From Cryobacterium gelidum (GTDB lineage Bacteria > Actinomycetota > Actinomycetes > Actinomycetales > Microbacteriaceae), in assembly GCF_004403985.1 (NCBI RefSeq), contig NZ_SOHL01000013.1, positions 1 to 64,000 on the forward strand: DNA of 64,000 nucleotides. The letters are read 5' to 3'. This document shows positions 1 through 8,467 of this stretch, piece after piece; positions within the stretch are counted from its first letter, which is position 1, and the number at the start of each line of letters is the position of its first letter. Below the pieces are notes generated by a model. The model was not told where the DNA came from and did no database searches. It was given only the letters and a program-made list of their open reading frames with translations. The position numbers and the translations under genes were made by a program.

Positions 1-466
1 TCGGACGCACCCGACTTCAGGCCCTACTGGGCTGTCGCTCCGGGGCAACTTGTCTAACTTACCCACCCGGCCAGTCCCTGTCAAATCGGCCACACCCAGC
101 AATTTCCGGCCCCAAAAAGGCACCACAAACACTCGGACAACACGACCCAACCAGCAACACACACCCGGTGGAGGCTTACAATCCTAGCCCAACACCAGAG
201 AACTTGAAACAAGAACCCAACATTGATCTGACTAGAAGACGGTCCCACGTGAGGCCGAAAAGCACTGCGGCTTTCCGCACCTTTGGGGTACGTATAGATA
301 CATTACGGTCCCCCAGCCCACCCGTCAAAACGCCCCCCACCCGGGCGTGTCGCACCCCCAGCAACCACCCCCACCGCTTGAACGACAACCGGGCCCACGT
401 TATGAACGCGCCCAGGTTGCACACTGGGCCCAGGGACGAAGCCCGGGGCCCTCCCTGGGAGCCGGG
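1..466. other. No confident gene; intergenic
   Basis: No convincing complete gene is seen here. A frame open from the window edge ends with TAA at 55-57 (18 codons on the plus strand) and could be the tail of a gene lying to the left, but it is too short to identify. The rest is C-rich, has a lower GC skew than neighbouring genes, and contains only overlapping low-complexity open frames. A small hairpin (TGCGG, CTTT loop, CCGCA) lies near 266-280, and a longer one lies next to the ahcY stop codon. Confidence 0.5.
429..459 (-). terminator. Candidate terminator hairpin after ahcY
   Basis: CCCAGGGA (429-436) and TCCCTGGG (452-459) form a perfect 8-bp stem with a 15-nt GC-rich loop, beginning just 8 nt past the ahcY stop codon. 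There is no U-tract, as is common in high-GC actinobacteria. Assignment as a terminator rests on position and symmetry only. Confidence 0.4.
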
Positions 467-1954
467 CTAGTAGCGGTAGTGCTCCACTTTGTACGGACCT
501 TCGACGGGGATGCCGAGGTAGCCGGCCTGCTCGGGGGTGAGCACGGTCAGTTCCACGCCGAGCGCATCCAGGTGCAGACGCGCGACCTTCTCATCCAGCA
601 GCTTCGGCAGCACGTACACGCCGACCGGGTACTTCTCCGGCGAGACGTACAGCTCGATCTGCGCGAGTACCTGGTTGGTGAACGAGTTGCTCATCACGAA
701 CGAGGGGTGGCCGGTGGCGTTGCCGAGGTTCATCAGGCGCCCCTCGGAGAGCACGAGCACACTGCGCCCGCTCGGCAGGAGCCATTCGTCGACCTGCGGC
801 TTGATCTGCACCTTGACGGCACCCGGCAGCGACTCGAGCGCGGCCATGTCGATCTCGTTGTCGAAGTGTCCGACGTTGGCGACGATAGCGAGGTGCTTCA
901 TGCGCAGCATGTGGTCGACGCCGATGACATTGAAGTTTCCGGTGCCACTGACGAAGATGTCGACCTGTTCGACGACGGAGTCGAGGCGTGCGACCTGGTA
1001 ACCGTCCATCGCGGCCTGCAGCGCGTTGATCGGGTCGATCTCACTCACGATCACGCGGGCGCCTTGGCCGCGCAGCGCTTCGGCGGCGCCCTTGCCGACA
1101 TCACCGTAGCCGGCGACGAAGACGACTTTGCCGCCGATCAGCACATCCGTGGCCCGATTGAGGCCGTCGGGCAGCGAATGACGAATGCCGTACTTGTTAT
1201 CGAATTTACTCTTGGTGACCGAGTCGTTGACGTTGATAGCCGGGAACAGTAGTTCCTTGCTCGCGGCAAGCTCGTAGAGGCGATGCACTCCGGTGGTGGT
1301 TTCTTCGGTGACGCCCACGAGGTCGGCCGCGACCAGTGTCCAGCGGTCGGACGACTCGGCCAGCGACCGACGGAGGGCGGCGAGAATGACGCCGTATTCG
1401 TGGCTGTCACCGGCAGTATCCGCTGGAACAAGGCCGGCCTTTTCGAAGTCGCGCCCCTTGTGTACGAGCATCGTGGCGTCACCGCCGTCGTCGAGGATCA
1501 TGTTCGGGCCGGTCCAGGTGGCTCCGGCTGCTTCAGCTTCGGCGCTCCAGTCGAAAATCTGCGTGGTGCACCACCAGTATTCCTCGAGCGTCTCACCCTT
1601 CCAGGCGAACACGGGCACACCGGCGGGGGCGTCCACCGTGCCGGTGGGGCCGACCGCGATCGCGGCGGCCGCATCGTCTTGCGTGGAGAAGATGTTGCAG
1701 CTGGCCCACCGCACCTGGGCGCCGAGGGCGACGAGGGTCTCGATCAGGACAGCGGTCTGTACGGTCATATGCAGGGATCCGGCGATGCGGGCTCCGGCGA
1801 GCGGCTTCGACTCGCTGAATTCGGTGCGCAGGGCCATGAGCCCGGGCATCTCGTTCTCGGCCAGTCGCAGCTGGTGACGCCCAGCCTCAGCGAGCGACAG
1901 ATCGGCGATCTTGTAGGAGAAGGTGGAAGGCGCGGTGGGCAAGGCTACAGTCAT
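467..1954 (-). CDS. ahcY: Adenosylhomocysteinase (S-adenosyl-L-homocysteine hydrolase)
   Basis: Cytosolic NAD-dependent enzyme that splits S-adenosylhomocysteine into adenosine and homocysteine, closing the SAM methylation cycle. The 495-residue product carries the Rossmann motif GYGDVGKG near residues 282-289 followed by an acidic residue in VSEID. It has the C-terminal KVEHYRY signature that closes the active site of the neighbouring subunit. It also has the roughly 40-residue insertion (around 129-170, [10 protein letters not shown] onward) typical of the longer bacterial/actinobacterial enzymes. I chose the ATG at 1954 because MTVALPT leads directly into the conserved [14 protein letters not shown]; an upstream in-frame start would add 13 unconserved residues. 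A weak ribosome site precedes it. Synteny with DUF3499, manA and whiB matches other actinobacteria. No SAH riboswitch is evident in the 90-nt upstream gap. Confidence 0.97.
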   Translation of the reverse strand: MTVALPTAPSTFSYKIADLSLAEAGRHQLRLAENEMPGLMALRTEFSESKPLAGARIAGSLHMTVQTAVLIETLVALGAQVRWASCNIFSTQDDAAAAIAVGPTGTVDAPAGVPVFAWKGETLEEYWWCTTQIFDWSAEAEAAGATWTGPNMILDDGGDATMLVHKGRDFEKAGLVPADTAGDSHEYGVILAALRRSLAESSDRWTLVAADLVGVTEETTTGVHRLYELAASKELLFPAINVNDSVTKSKFDNKYGIRHSLPDGLNRATDVLIGGKVVFVAGYGDVGKGAAEALRGQGARVIVSEIDPINALQAAMDGYQVARLDSVVEQVDIFVSGTGNFNVIGVDHMLRMKHLAIVANVGHFDNEIDMAALESLPGAVKVQIKPQVDEWLLPSGRSVLVLSEGRLMNLGNATGHPSFVMSNSFTNQVLAQIELYVSPEKYPVGVYVLPKLLDEKVARLHLDALGVELTVLTPEQAGYLGIPVEGPYKVEHYRY

Positions 1955-2044
1955 GCTGACATCTTGCCATTTCCGCCTGAATGACCGCGACATTTTTTCG
2001 ATCGCGCCCGTTCTCTGCCTTCCTTCCGGCGCAGTCGTCGGGTT

Positions 2045-2269
2045 TCAGCCGGCGGTGTCCCGCTCTTCGGTCAGCAGACGGTGGCGCATCAATTGCCAGC
2101 CCTGAGGAGCGCTCGTTCGCTCCGCGTGTCGGGAACACAGGTCGAAGCTGTGCGGCTCTTTACGGCCGGAGAGCGGGCCAAGCACGGCCAAGGACTCCGC
2201 GTAGTCAAACGTCAGCGTGGCCACCGAGGGTTCGAGGCAGGCAACGCGGGAACACGGGCGGAATGTCAT
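2045..2269 (-). CDS. DUF3499 family small cysteine-containing protein
   Basis: A 74-residue protein beginning MTFRPCSRVAC. Family knowledge: DUF3499 proteins are actinobacterial, of unknown function, and sit beside manB/manA, ahcY and whiB. The sequence shows Cys6, Cys11, Cys45 and His48 (FDLCSRHAER), a plausible metal-binding set. The conserved core VATLTFDYAESLAVLGPL and APQGWQ are also present. I chose the ATG at 2269 because the longer upstream frame encodes only low-complexity Arg/Pro sequence overlapping the divergent neighbour. It shares a 43-bp intergenic region with the plus-strand gene at 2313, so the two promoters must overlap closely. Confidence 0.85.
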   Translation of the reverse strand: MTFRPCSRVACLEPSVATLTFDYAESLAVLGPLSGRKEPHSFDLCSRHAERTSAPQGWQLMRHRLLTEERDTAG

Positions 2270-2312
2270 TGCTACAAGGGTACCGGCTGCCGGCCCGCCG
2301 TAGGATGGCAGC

Positions 2313-2759
2313 ATGTCTCGATCCCGTCGTTCCGCAGCTCCTGAGCCGACCGTTCGCGGGCGCGGGCGTGACCGGCACGGCCGCGGCATCCGCAGTTCAG
2401 CGACCGGCCCATTCCTGCCGCCGTTACGCACTCGCACTGACCTGTTCGACATGACACTCGTCGCGGCGATCGAGTATTTGCGCGGCCTCTGGCCCCAAGA
2501 ACTGGGCAAGTCCGTGTTCGAGGTGGCGTCCGGACCGCTGTCGGTCGTGCCCGGCGTGGGTGTTGAACGCTGGATGGTGACGCCCGCGATGAATCGCGTG
2601 GTGTTCTACCGTCTGCCGATCCAGCGCCTGTCGCGCCTGCACGAAAACGATGAGATGCACCAACGCATGATGATCGAGACCTGCGTGTTTCGCGGCGTCG
2701 CCGAACTGCTCGACAAGGACCCCTGGGATCTCGCGCCGGATCGCTTCCGCCACTTCTGA
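2313..2759 (+). CDS. Metallopeptidase-family (zincin-like) protein without a clear HExxH
   Basis: A 148-residue protein resembling the small metallopeptidase-family proteins that accompany DUF3499 genes in actinobacteria. The N-terminal 40 residues are Arg-rich and disordered (RSRRSAAPEP...RGRGRD). The folded part contains VFYRLPIQRLSR and ends with the helix MMIETCVFRGVAELLDKDPWDLAPDRF, the family's C-terminal pattern. Where full zincins have HExxH, this protein reads MIETCVFRGV, so catalytic activity is doubtful. It is divergent from DUF3499. The function is unknown; the family assignment comes from context and the C-terminal pattern. Confidence 0.7.
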   Translation: MSRSRRSAAPEPTVRGRGRDRHGRGIRSSATGPFLPPLRTRTDLFDMTLVAAIEYLRGLWPQELGKSVFEVASGPLSVVPGVGVERWMVTPAMNRVVFYRLPIQRLSRLHENDEMHQRMMIETCVFRGVAELLDKDPWDLAPDRFRHF

Positions 2760-3012
2760 GGGATCGACTGAAACCCGCAGTGTCGATTGCCGTCGGGCGG
2801 GCATCCGCTTGACTGTGTCCTGAGTTCCGCGCGATGACTGGGATCGCAGGCCTTGCTCGGGGCGTTTGGCCTGCCTGCTGGTCGGAACGTTTGCTGTATT
2901 TAGTAACAGAAGGGTAACGGTTCGGGGCAAGTCCAAACCATTTCGGGGGTGGAGCCGAACACCATGCAGACCCCAACACCAACTGCACGATCTAACGAAA
3001 AGGATTCATCCC

Positions 3013-3699
3013 ATGCGTTCATTCACCAAAACCACCGTCGGTTTCGCTGCTGCGGGAATTCTCATCGCCGGCCTCGCAGGATGCTCATCGGACGCCAGCA
3101 CGGCGACACCGGCGCCCGCTTCAAGCTCAAGCTCGTCCAGCTCGGCCGAAGCCACGCCGACGCCGCTCGCCTCTATCCCCAGCCTGTCCGGTGTTGACAC
3201 CGCCGTGCTGCTGGACGCCGACTTCGGCGCTGCGCTGACAAGCCTCGGCCTCACCGCCGGCACAGTCGGAACAGCCACGCTCGAAGAGGGCAGCCTGCAC
3301 TTCCCGATCACCGGTGGAAACGTGGACTACTACGACCCGGCCGAGAGCTACCGCCCCTTTGTTCAGGGCACCATTCAGCACGAGGGTTCCGGCTTCTCGC
3401 TGACCGCCGGCGACATTGTCGTCGAGCTCACCAACTTCACCATCGACCCAGGCACCTCGGAGCTCTTCGGTGATGTCTCGGTCAACGGAGAGTCCGCCGC
3501 GACCCAGGCCCTCCTGTTCAACCTCTACGGTGGTACCCTTGAGCCCCTCAAGATGGACGGTGACAACGCCATCCTCACTGGTACCACGGTTCACATCTCC
3601 TCCGTCGCCGCCGGCCTGCTGAACTCCACGTTCAGCACCGACGCCGTCGCTGACCAGATGCTCGTTGGTATTGCGACCATCACCGCCGCGACCAAGTAG
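3013..3699 (+). CDS. Secreted lipoprotein with a beta-rich HtaA-like domain
   Basis: A 228-residue exported lipoprotein. Residues 1-24 form a signal peptide with a lipobox (GLAGC, modified Cys at about 24). A Ser/Ala/Pro-rich linker runs to about residue 50, and the rest is a Gly/Thr-rich beta domain without cysteines. Segments such as FVQGTIQHEGSGFSLTAGDIVVELTNFTIDP resemble HtaA-type and related choice-of-surface domains, but the match is by eye only. The ATG at 3013 follows AAAGGA (2998-3003) at good spacing. It is monocistronic and followed by a very strong hairpin. Its partner is unknown; a role in surface or heme binding is speculative. Confidence 0.75.
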   Translation: MRSFTKTTVGFAAAGILIAGLAGCSSDASTATPAPASSSSSSSSAEATPTPLASIPSLSGVDTAVLLDADFGAALTSLGLTAGTVGTATLEEGSLHFPITGGNVDYYDPAESYRPFVQGTIQHEGSGFSLTAGDIVVELTNFTIDPGTSELFGDVSVNGESAATQALLFNLYGGTLEPLKMDGDNAILTGTTVHISSVAAGLLNSTFSTDAVADQMLVGIATITAATK

Positions 3700-3746
3700 T
3701 CAGTCGGTAACTGGTTAGGCGGCTCTACCTAAGAGTCATCGTCACA

Positions 3747-3788
3747 GCACGAATCGGGGCCCGCCACACGGCGGGCCCCGATTCGTGC
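3747..3788. terminator. Perfect 19-bp stem terminator
   Basis: GCACGAATCGGGGCCCGCC (3747-3765), a 4-nt ACAC loop, and its exact complement (3770-3788) lie 48 nt after the lipoprotein stop. No T-tract follows, so it could act in both directions. It is the strongest simple hairpin I see in the window. Confidence 0.8.
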
Positions 3789-4061
3789 GTGCCCGCCCAC
3801 GTCATCGAACTTCCTGCGAGCAGTTGGCAGGCGTTCAGATTGGTGCCGCCTGCGCAGACACCGGCCGCGAGCGGAAGTGAGCGACGGCATCCGCTCGGTC
3901 GGCGTAGGCCAGCACAACGGTTTCGACCCGGAGCCGCAACCGGGGCTGCGCGGGTCGTTGCGGACCGTCGCGCCAGGGTCGATCGGGTCAAGGGAGAGCC
4001 GTCGATTCCGCTGCCCAAGACGGCGGCGAATGCGGCCCGCACACAAGGAACACAAACCGAT
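3789..4061. other. Intergenic, no gene assigned
   Basis: Between the terminator and the stop of the minus-strand glycosyltransferase there are open frames on both strands, but none has a convincing start, ribosome site or recognisable motif. A minus-strand stretch (about 3960 down to 3836) would encode a plausible C-terminal tail (VETVVLAYADRADAVAHF) but is preceded by an in-frame stop. It may be a gene remnant or chance. Confidence 0.4.
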
Positions 4062-5450
4062 TCAGGCGGGGCGCACTCGTCGCGATCGGGGCAGTATCCG
4101 TTTGAGGCCACCGGGGCCGGCGCGATGCAGCGAGACCAGGGCGATCACAATGACCGAAATCGCGATCGACGTTTGGGTGAGTTGCACGCTCGGCACGAGC
4201 AGCCGCAGCGTGAGCGCCATCGGCACGAGCAGCCATTCCCAGCGCCCGCTGAGCGCAACGAACGGCAATAACAAAAGCGCGTACCAGGGGTAGCGCGGGC
4301 TGAGTACGAGCAGGGTCGCGCCGATCATGACGAGCTGGCCGACCCACGGCTGGTTTTGGTCGGTCTTGACGATCACCAGAAGAGCGACGACGGCAAGAAT
4401 CAGGGCGGCGACGATGACTGCCGATTCCCCGGGCGCGACAAGAGACACCAGGGCGAACCGGGACCCATCCTGGTACCCCTCTTCGCTCAAGTAACCGGGC
4501 AGATAGCCGAGAACCCCGATGCCGGTGGCCAGCACATAGGGCAGGTACAGCAGCGCAAAACTCAGAATGGATGCGGTGATCATGCGCCACCCGCCCCGTT
4601 TGAGTAGGGCCGGTGCCGCCAAAACCGGGATGAGCTTGGTGCCGATCGCGATTCCGAGCATGACGCCCCCGCGCCAGACCTTCTTCGACGACACCAGGAA
4701 CGCCGCCGCGACGACGAAGATAACGCCGAGCATGTCGACGTGGGAGTTGGTGATGGCCTCGGTGGCGACGAGCGGGCACCAGGCCCAGAGCGCCGCGCTG
4801 CGGGGGTCGAGGCCGCGTCGCTGCATGCCGACCAGCAGCAAGACGGTCGTACCGACACTCAGCACCAGGCCGGCGAGCTGCAAGGGCCAGTAGGCGGGTT
4901 CGGGTCCGGTGAGAAAACGCACGCCGGCGAAGAAGATCTCACTGGCCGGCGGGTAAATCGTGGGTACGGCCGTGCGGTTCAGTGCGGAGCAGAGCAGGTC
5001 GCCGGAGTCAGTCTTGTGGGCGCTGGCGATGCGTTCGCCGACGCAGGCTTCCTGGCCGTCGGCCGTGGTTTGGGATGCCGGGAACAGCCAGTCTGGTCTC
5101 AGGGAATCGAGACGGTCATCCGCTGGGGTGAAAGCGTAAGGGCTCATGCCGTTGTTTTGCACAATGCCGTCCCAGGCGTAGCGAGCCGAGTCCGTGCTCG
5201 TGTTGGGTGGGCCGACCATGGCCGCGCCGCCGATCAGGGTAGAGCCGGCCAGGATCAACGCGACCACCGCCTTGCCTCGGACCCGGCGCAGCAGCCAGTA
5301 CGCCAGGCCGAACAGCAGCCAGAGAGCACCCGTCACGAGCACGAACTGTACCTCGTCCCGAACCGGTGCAAACAGGTCGAAGGCCAATACGCTGAAGGCG
5401 GTGAGGGCAGCGCTGAGCACAAGCAGCCCCGCGATGATCGTTATGCGCAC
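4062..5450 (-). CDS. Polytopic GT87-like (polyprenol-phosphate-mannose) glycosyltransferase
   Basis: A 462-residue integral membrane protein with about 10-12 hydrophobic segments. After the first three helices the long extracytoplasmic loop begins STDSARYAWDGIVQNNGMSPYAF. This is the pattern of the GT-C type DUF2029/GT87 mannosyltransferases, which use polyprenyl-phosphate-mannose outside the membrane (family knowledge). The two Cys in the loop (EACVGER, DLLCSAL) may pair. The C-terminus is basic (RILPRSRRVRPA). It is divergent from the molybdopterin gene with a 120-bp gap. The exact acceptor, perhaps a lipoglycan or the wall polymer, cannot be read from sequence. Confidence 0.8.
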   Translation of the reverse strand: MRITIIAGLLVLSAALTAFSVLAFDLFAPVRDEVQFVLVTGALWLLFGLAYWLLRRVRGKAVVALILAGSTLIGGAAMVGPPNTSTDSARYAWDGIVQNNGMSPYAFTPADDRLDSLRPDWLFPASQTTADGQEACVGERIASAHKTDSGDLLCSALNRTAVPTIYPPASEIFFAGVRFLTGPEPAYWPLQLAGLVLSVGTTVLLLVGMQRRGLDPRSAALWAWCPLVATEAITNSHVDMLGVIFVVAAAFLVSSKKVWRGGVMLGIAIGTKLIPVLAAPALLKRGGWRMITASILSFALLYLPYVLATGIGVLGYLPGYLSEEGYQDGSRFALVSLVAPGESAVIVAALILAVVALLVIVKTDQNQPWVGQLVMIGATLLVLSPRYPWYALLLLPFVALSGRWEWLLVPMALTLRLLVPSVQLTQTSIAISVIVIALVSLHRAGPGGLKRILPRSRRVRPA

Positions 5451-5570
5451 GGTTCATCCTCTCGCATCATGCGCGTTGTAGCGCCCGGCGTGATGCTCCC
5501 GGCTGACACACCCGCACATCGTAAGGATTCAGCGGGGTTGAAGCGGGCTCCCAGGTGGTGGAATAGAATC

Positions 5571-6866
5571 ATGCGGCGATTGATGTATGAGGCCCAAAGG
5601 GCGCTGGCGTCGCCGGTGCGCAATCCCCGGATGGCGACGGTGATTGGGCGGCTCCTCGGCGCCGCTTTTCTGATCTGTTTCGGCACCGGCCTGTACAGTC
5701 ATTTTCTGCAGGAACCACTCGACTGGATGCGTTTCGCAACCCGGCCCGAGTTTCTCTATCAGGTCACCCAGGGCACGCACATCATCGCCGGGATCGCCTG
5801 TTTTCCGCTACTGCTGGCCAAACTCCACATTGTTTTTCCCGGGCTGTTCGCATATCCCCCGGTGCGCGGATTCTGGAATTTTCTCGAGCGAGCCTCGATC
5901 GCCCTGTTCGTAGGAGCCTCGCTCGTGCAGATCACGATCGGGCTGCTCAACACCTATCAGTGGTACCCGTGGCCGTTTCCGTTCCGCCAGGTGCACTTCG
6001 CGCTCGGCTGGGTGCTGATCGGGCTGCTGGTCATTCACATCGGGGTCAAGCTTCCAACGATCACGCGGTACTGGAACAAAGCCTCCAAGGCGAGCGGGGA
6101 CGACGATATCGACGGCGGCCATCGCGCCGACCACCATCTCGTGGATGCGGTCTCGGGTGACCGAGGCGAGAACGACGAGGCCGCGCGCCTGAGAGGCACG
6201 ACCCGGCCCGGCGGCCTGACCGGGCGGGCGCTCCATTACATCGACTCCACCCCGCGCGCGGCGAGCCGGCTGAGCCGTCGCGGATTTCTCACCACGGTCG
6301 GCGTCGCCACGACCGCAGTCGTCGGCCTGACCGCTGGGCAGACCTTCACCCCGCTCAACGCGGTCAACCTGTTCGGGCCGCGCAAGAAAGGCGTGGGCCA
6401 GCAGGGCGTGCCGGTGAACCGCACGAGCAAGCAGGCGAAGGTAGCCGATGCCGCGATGAACTCGGCGTGGACCCTGACGGTCGCGGTCGCGGGCGCCGAG
6501 CGTTCCTTCACCCGGGCCGAGCTGCTCGCCCTCCCGCAGACCGACGTGACCCTGCCGATCGCCTGCGTCGAGGGGTGGAGCCAGATGGCCTTCTGGCGCG
6601 GCGTGCGGTTGCGCGACCTCGCCGATTTGATGAGCGCCGATCCGGAGACCTCGTTTCGTTTGATCAGCCTCGAAGAACGCGGCAGCTTCAGCAAGACGCA
6701 GATGGGCCGGGAGTATGTGCGCGACCCATTGACCCTCGTCGCCCTCGAGCTGAACGGTGAGACTCTCGACCTGGAGCACGGGTATCCGGCCCGGATGATC
6801 GCGCCTGGCCGTCCCGGCGTGTTGCAAACCAAATGGCTGAGCCGAATCGAGGCGATCGAATCATGA
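5571..6866 (+). CDS. Membrane-anchored molybdopterin-dependent oxidoreductase (cytochrome b-like + SUOX-type Mo domain)
   Basis: A 431-residue two-part protein. Residues 20-165 contain four membrane helices with histidines near 70, 86, 142 and 156 (TQGTHII, AKLHIV, RQVHFALG, LVIHIGV), suggestive of heme b ligation. A charged linker follows. At 235-240 comes SRRGFL plus a hydrophobic stretch, a twin-arginine-like signal placed internally. The C-terminal domain (about 285-431) is of the sulfite oxidase/YedY type, with Cys332 in IACVEGW as the expected Mo ligand. The ATG at 5571 was chosen because upstream codons lack homology and overlap the promoter region. It overlaps the next gene by ATGA and so is translationally coupled. 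The substrate is unknown. Confidence 0.85.
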   Translation: MRRLMYEAQRALASPVRNPRMATVIGRLLGAAFLICFGTGLYSHFLQEPLDWMRFATRPEFLYQVTQGTHIIAGIACFPLLLAKLHIVFPGLFAYPPVRGFWNFLERASIALFVGASLVQITIGLLNTYQWYPWPFPFRQVHFALGWVLIGLLVIHIGVKLPTITRYWNKASKASGDDDIDGGHRADHHLVDAVSGDRGENDEAARLRGTTRPGGLTGRALHYIDSTPRAASRLSRRGFLTTVGVATTAVVGLTAGQTFTPLNAVNLFGPRKKGVGQQGVPVNRTSKQAKVADAAMNSAWTLTVAVAGAERSFTRAELLALPQTDVTLPIACVEGWSQMAFWRGVRLRDLADLMSADPETSFRLISLEERGSFSKTQMGREYVRDPLTLVALELNGETLDLEHGYPARMIAPGRPGVLQTKWLSRIEAIES

Positions 6867-7441
6867 CAGCGAGTGCGAACGGGTCGCGACACGGGTCCGC
6901 CGGAGTGAATGTCGGGGTGACCGAGACCGTCGGGACCGGACTCAATCCTCCGCCGGCCGGGATCACGGCGTCGACCAGCAGACGAATGCGCACCATCCGC
7001 TGGGCACTGGTGGGTGGCGGGGTATTGCTGCTCGCCTGGGGCGCATTCGTGATGTTTGATTTGGTGCGGCTCACCCGGATTCCAGGGGTGGCGCTGTGGA
7101 TTGCCGCGGCAATCCTTCTGCACGATGCGATTCTGGCGCCGATCGTGTTCGCGCTCGGTATTGGGTTGCGGCGAGCCGGGCGCCGGGTGTCCGGGACGGT
7201 CATTGCGATCGTGCAGGGCGGCATCGTCGTCGGGTCGATCGTGTCGCTCATCGCTGTGCCGACGATCGTGGCAAAGAATTTCGCACCGGCAAATGCAACC
7301 GTGCTGCCGCTGAATTACGGGCTCAACCTGGGGATCTTCTGGATCGTGCTCGCCGCACTGACCGTGGGGCTATCGGCCTGGGCGGTCATGCGCGAGCGGC
7401 GCGGGTCCGGCGTGCGGCTGCAGGACGACTCCGAGCGCTGA
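6863..7441 (+). CDS. Small four-helix membrane protein coupled to the Mo oxidoreductase
   Basis: A 192-residue protein with a hydrophilic 40-residue N-terminus followed by four predicted membrane segments (roughly 46-66, 72-94, 105-128, 145-168). It ends in a basic and acidic tail (MRERRGSGVRLQDDSER). No catalytic motif is recognised. The start ATG at 6863 overlaps the stop of the preceding gene (ATGA), so the two are probably made together and this could be a membrane partner. It is a conserved-type hypothetical. Confidence 0.8.
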   Translation: MTASANGSRHGSAGVNVGVTETVGTGLNPPPAGITASTSRRMRTIRWALVGGGVLLLAWGAFVMFDLVRLTRIPGVALWIAAAILLHDAILAPIVFALGIGLRRAGRRVSGTVIAIVQGGIVVGSIVSLIAVPTIVAKNFAPANATVLPLNYGLNLGIFWIVLAALTVGLSAWAVMRERRGSGVRLQDDSER

Positions 7442-7485
7442 TCTGGGCGCAGCGAGCAAACCTGCGCCCGGCCGCAAGGGCGCTG

Positions 7486-7620
7486 CGAACCCGGCACTGT
7501 GGGCGCGTCGCTCCGAACCCGGCACTGTGGGCGCGGCTCTGCGAACCCGGGACTGTGGGCGCGGCACTGCGAGCCCGGCACTGTGGGCGCGGCACTGCGA
7601 GCCCGGGACTGTGGTGTGGG
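7486..7620. repeat. 28-nt tandem repeat, about 4.7 copies
   Basis: Units start at 7486, 7514, 7542, 7570 and 7598. Each 28-nt unit is itself two related 14-mers, approximately CGAACCCGGCACTG followed by TGGGCGCGGCACTG, sharing GGCACTG at a 14-nt offset. The last unit is interrupted by an extra GTGT. The array fills the space between two convergent genes and has no spacers, so it is a minisatellite, not CRISPR. It might help termination. Confidence 0.9.
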
Positions 7621-7624
7621 CGCG

Positions 7625-8467
7625 CTAGGCGCGCGCTAGGCGGGCGAAGGAGCGCTCGCCCTTGGTCCATTCGGCGACCTGCACCAGTCCGACTTTCGCG
7701 GCTCGTCGACGCAGGGCGCTGACCCCGATTTCGGCCCACGGGAAGGCGTCACTCGTGTGACCCGCGGCATCCTGCAGGGTGCTCTCGTAGGCGAGGTCAT
7801 GCTCGGGATCGCGGTGCACCTCAACGACAAGCACTCCGTCGACGGCTAGTAGGGACACGCAGCGGTCGAGCAGCGCATCGGGGTCGCCGCCGATACCGAT
7901 GTTGCCATCGACGAGCAGCAGGGTCGCCCAGGTTCCTTCGAGTGGAATGTCGTCGAACACCGAGCGGTGCAGAACAGCGAGTCCGGCCGCGACCGCGATT
8001 CGCACGGCGGTCGGCGATACGTCCACGCCGAGGGCGTCGAGCCCCTCGTCGATCGCGGCTTGGATCATGCGCCCCGGGCCACAGCCGATGTCGAGCACCG
8101 GACCGGCCACGCCGGCGAGCAAAGATCGGTCGATCGCATCGGCTCCGGCGCTCCAGCGCCCGGCGTGCATGGTCGAGATGCGCGCCGCGGTGCCCGGATC
8201 GGCGTCGAGGCGGTGGCCGTACAGGTAGAGCACGTTGTCGTCGCTCTGCAACGCCTGGGCGTAGGGTTCGGACCCACCGGCCCCGAACGTGGTCGAGCGG
8301 CGAAAGCGGTCGGTCGTTGTTCGGTCGCTCGCCGCACGGGCCGTCAGCGTGCGGTCCGCCAGCTGGCCGATGAAATCGGCCGTGAGTCGCTCGGCAGTCT
8401 CGACAGTTCCGTCGCGGTCCGCGCATTCCGCCCACTGATCCCAGAGTCGCGGCGACACGACGCTCAT
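7625..8467 (-). CDS. Class I SAM-dependent methyltransferase
   Basis: A 280-residue cytosolic protein. The SAM-binding motif I VLDIGCGPGRM lies near residues 128-138, the acidic end of strand 2 is ALGVDVSPTA, and strand 4 is LLLVDGNIGIGGDP. The N-terminal 110 residues (MSVVSPRLWDQW...) are an unassigned cap with an ALQSDDNVLYLYGHRLD segment. It is the last gene of a three-gene minus-strand operon (GT2, DUF2064, methyltransferase) joined by 4-bp overlaps. In actinobacteria this trio often lies beside a molybdopterin oxidoreductase, as here. The substrate is unknown; a glycosylated lipid or small molecule is plausible from context. Confidence 0.85.
   Translation of the reverse strand: MSVVSPRLWDQWAECADRDGTVETAERLTADFIGQLADRTLTARAASDRTTTDRFRRSTTFGAGGSEPYAQALQSDDNVLYLYGHRLDADPGTAARISTMHAGRWSAGADAIDRSLLAGVAGPVLDIGCGPGRMIQAAIDEGLDALGVDVSPTAVRIAVAAGLAVLHRSVFDDIPLEGTWATLLLVDGNIGIGGDPDALLDRCVSLLAVDGVLVVEVHRDPEHDLAYESTLQDAAGHTSDAFPWAEIGVSALRRRAAKVGLVQVAEWTKGERSFARLARA

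Noticed and set aside
347-1252. A 301-residue open frame opposite ahcY
   Set aside because: Antisense shadow of a strongly conserved gene, typical of high-GC codon use.
1955-2044. A SAM or SAH riboswitch upstream of ahcY
   Set aside because: The 90-nt region does not show the conserved SAH riboswitch core; only an ordinary leader is visible.
4740-5570. A much longer N-terminus for the molybdopterin oxidoreductase
   Set aside because: The extra 277 codons lie antisense to the GT87-like gene and show no domain; the membrane domain starts at the ATG at 5571.
7486-7620. A CRISPR array
   Set aside because: The units are directly adjacent with no spacers, and no cas gene is present.
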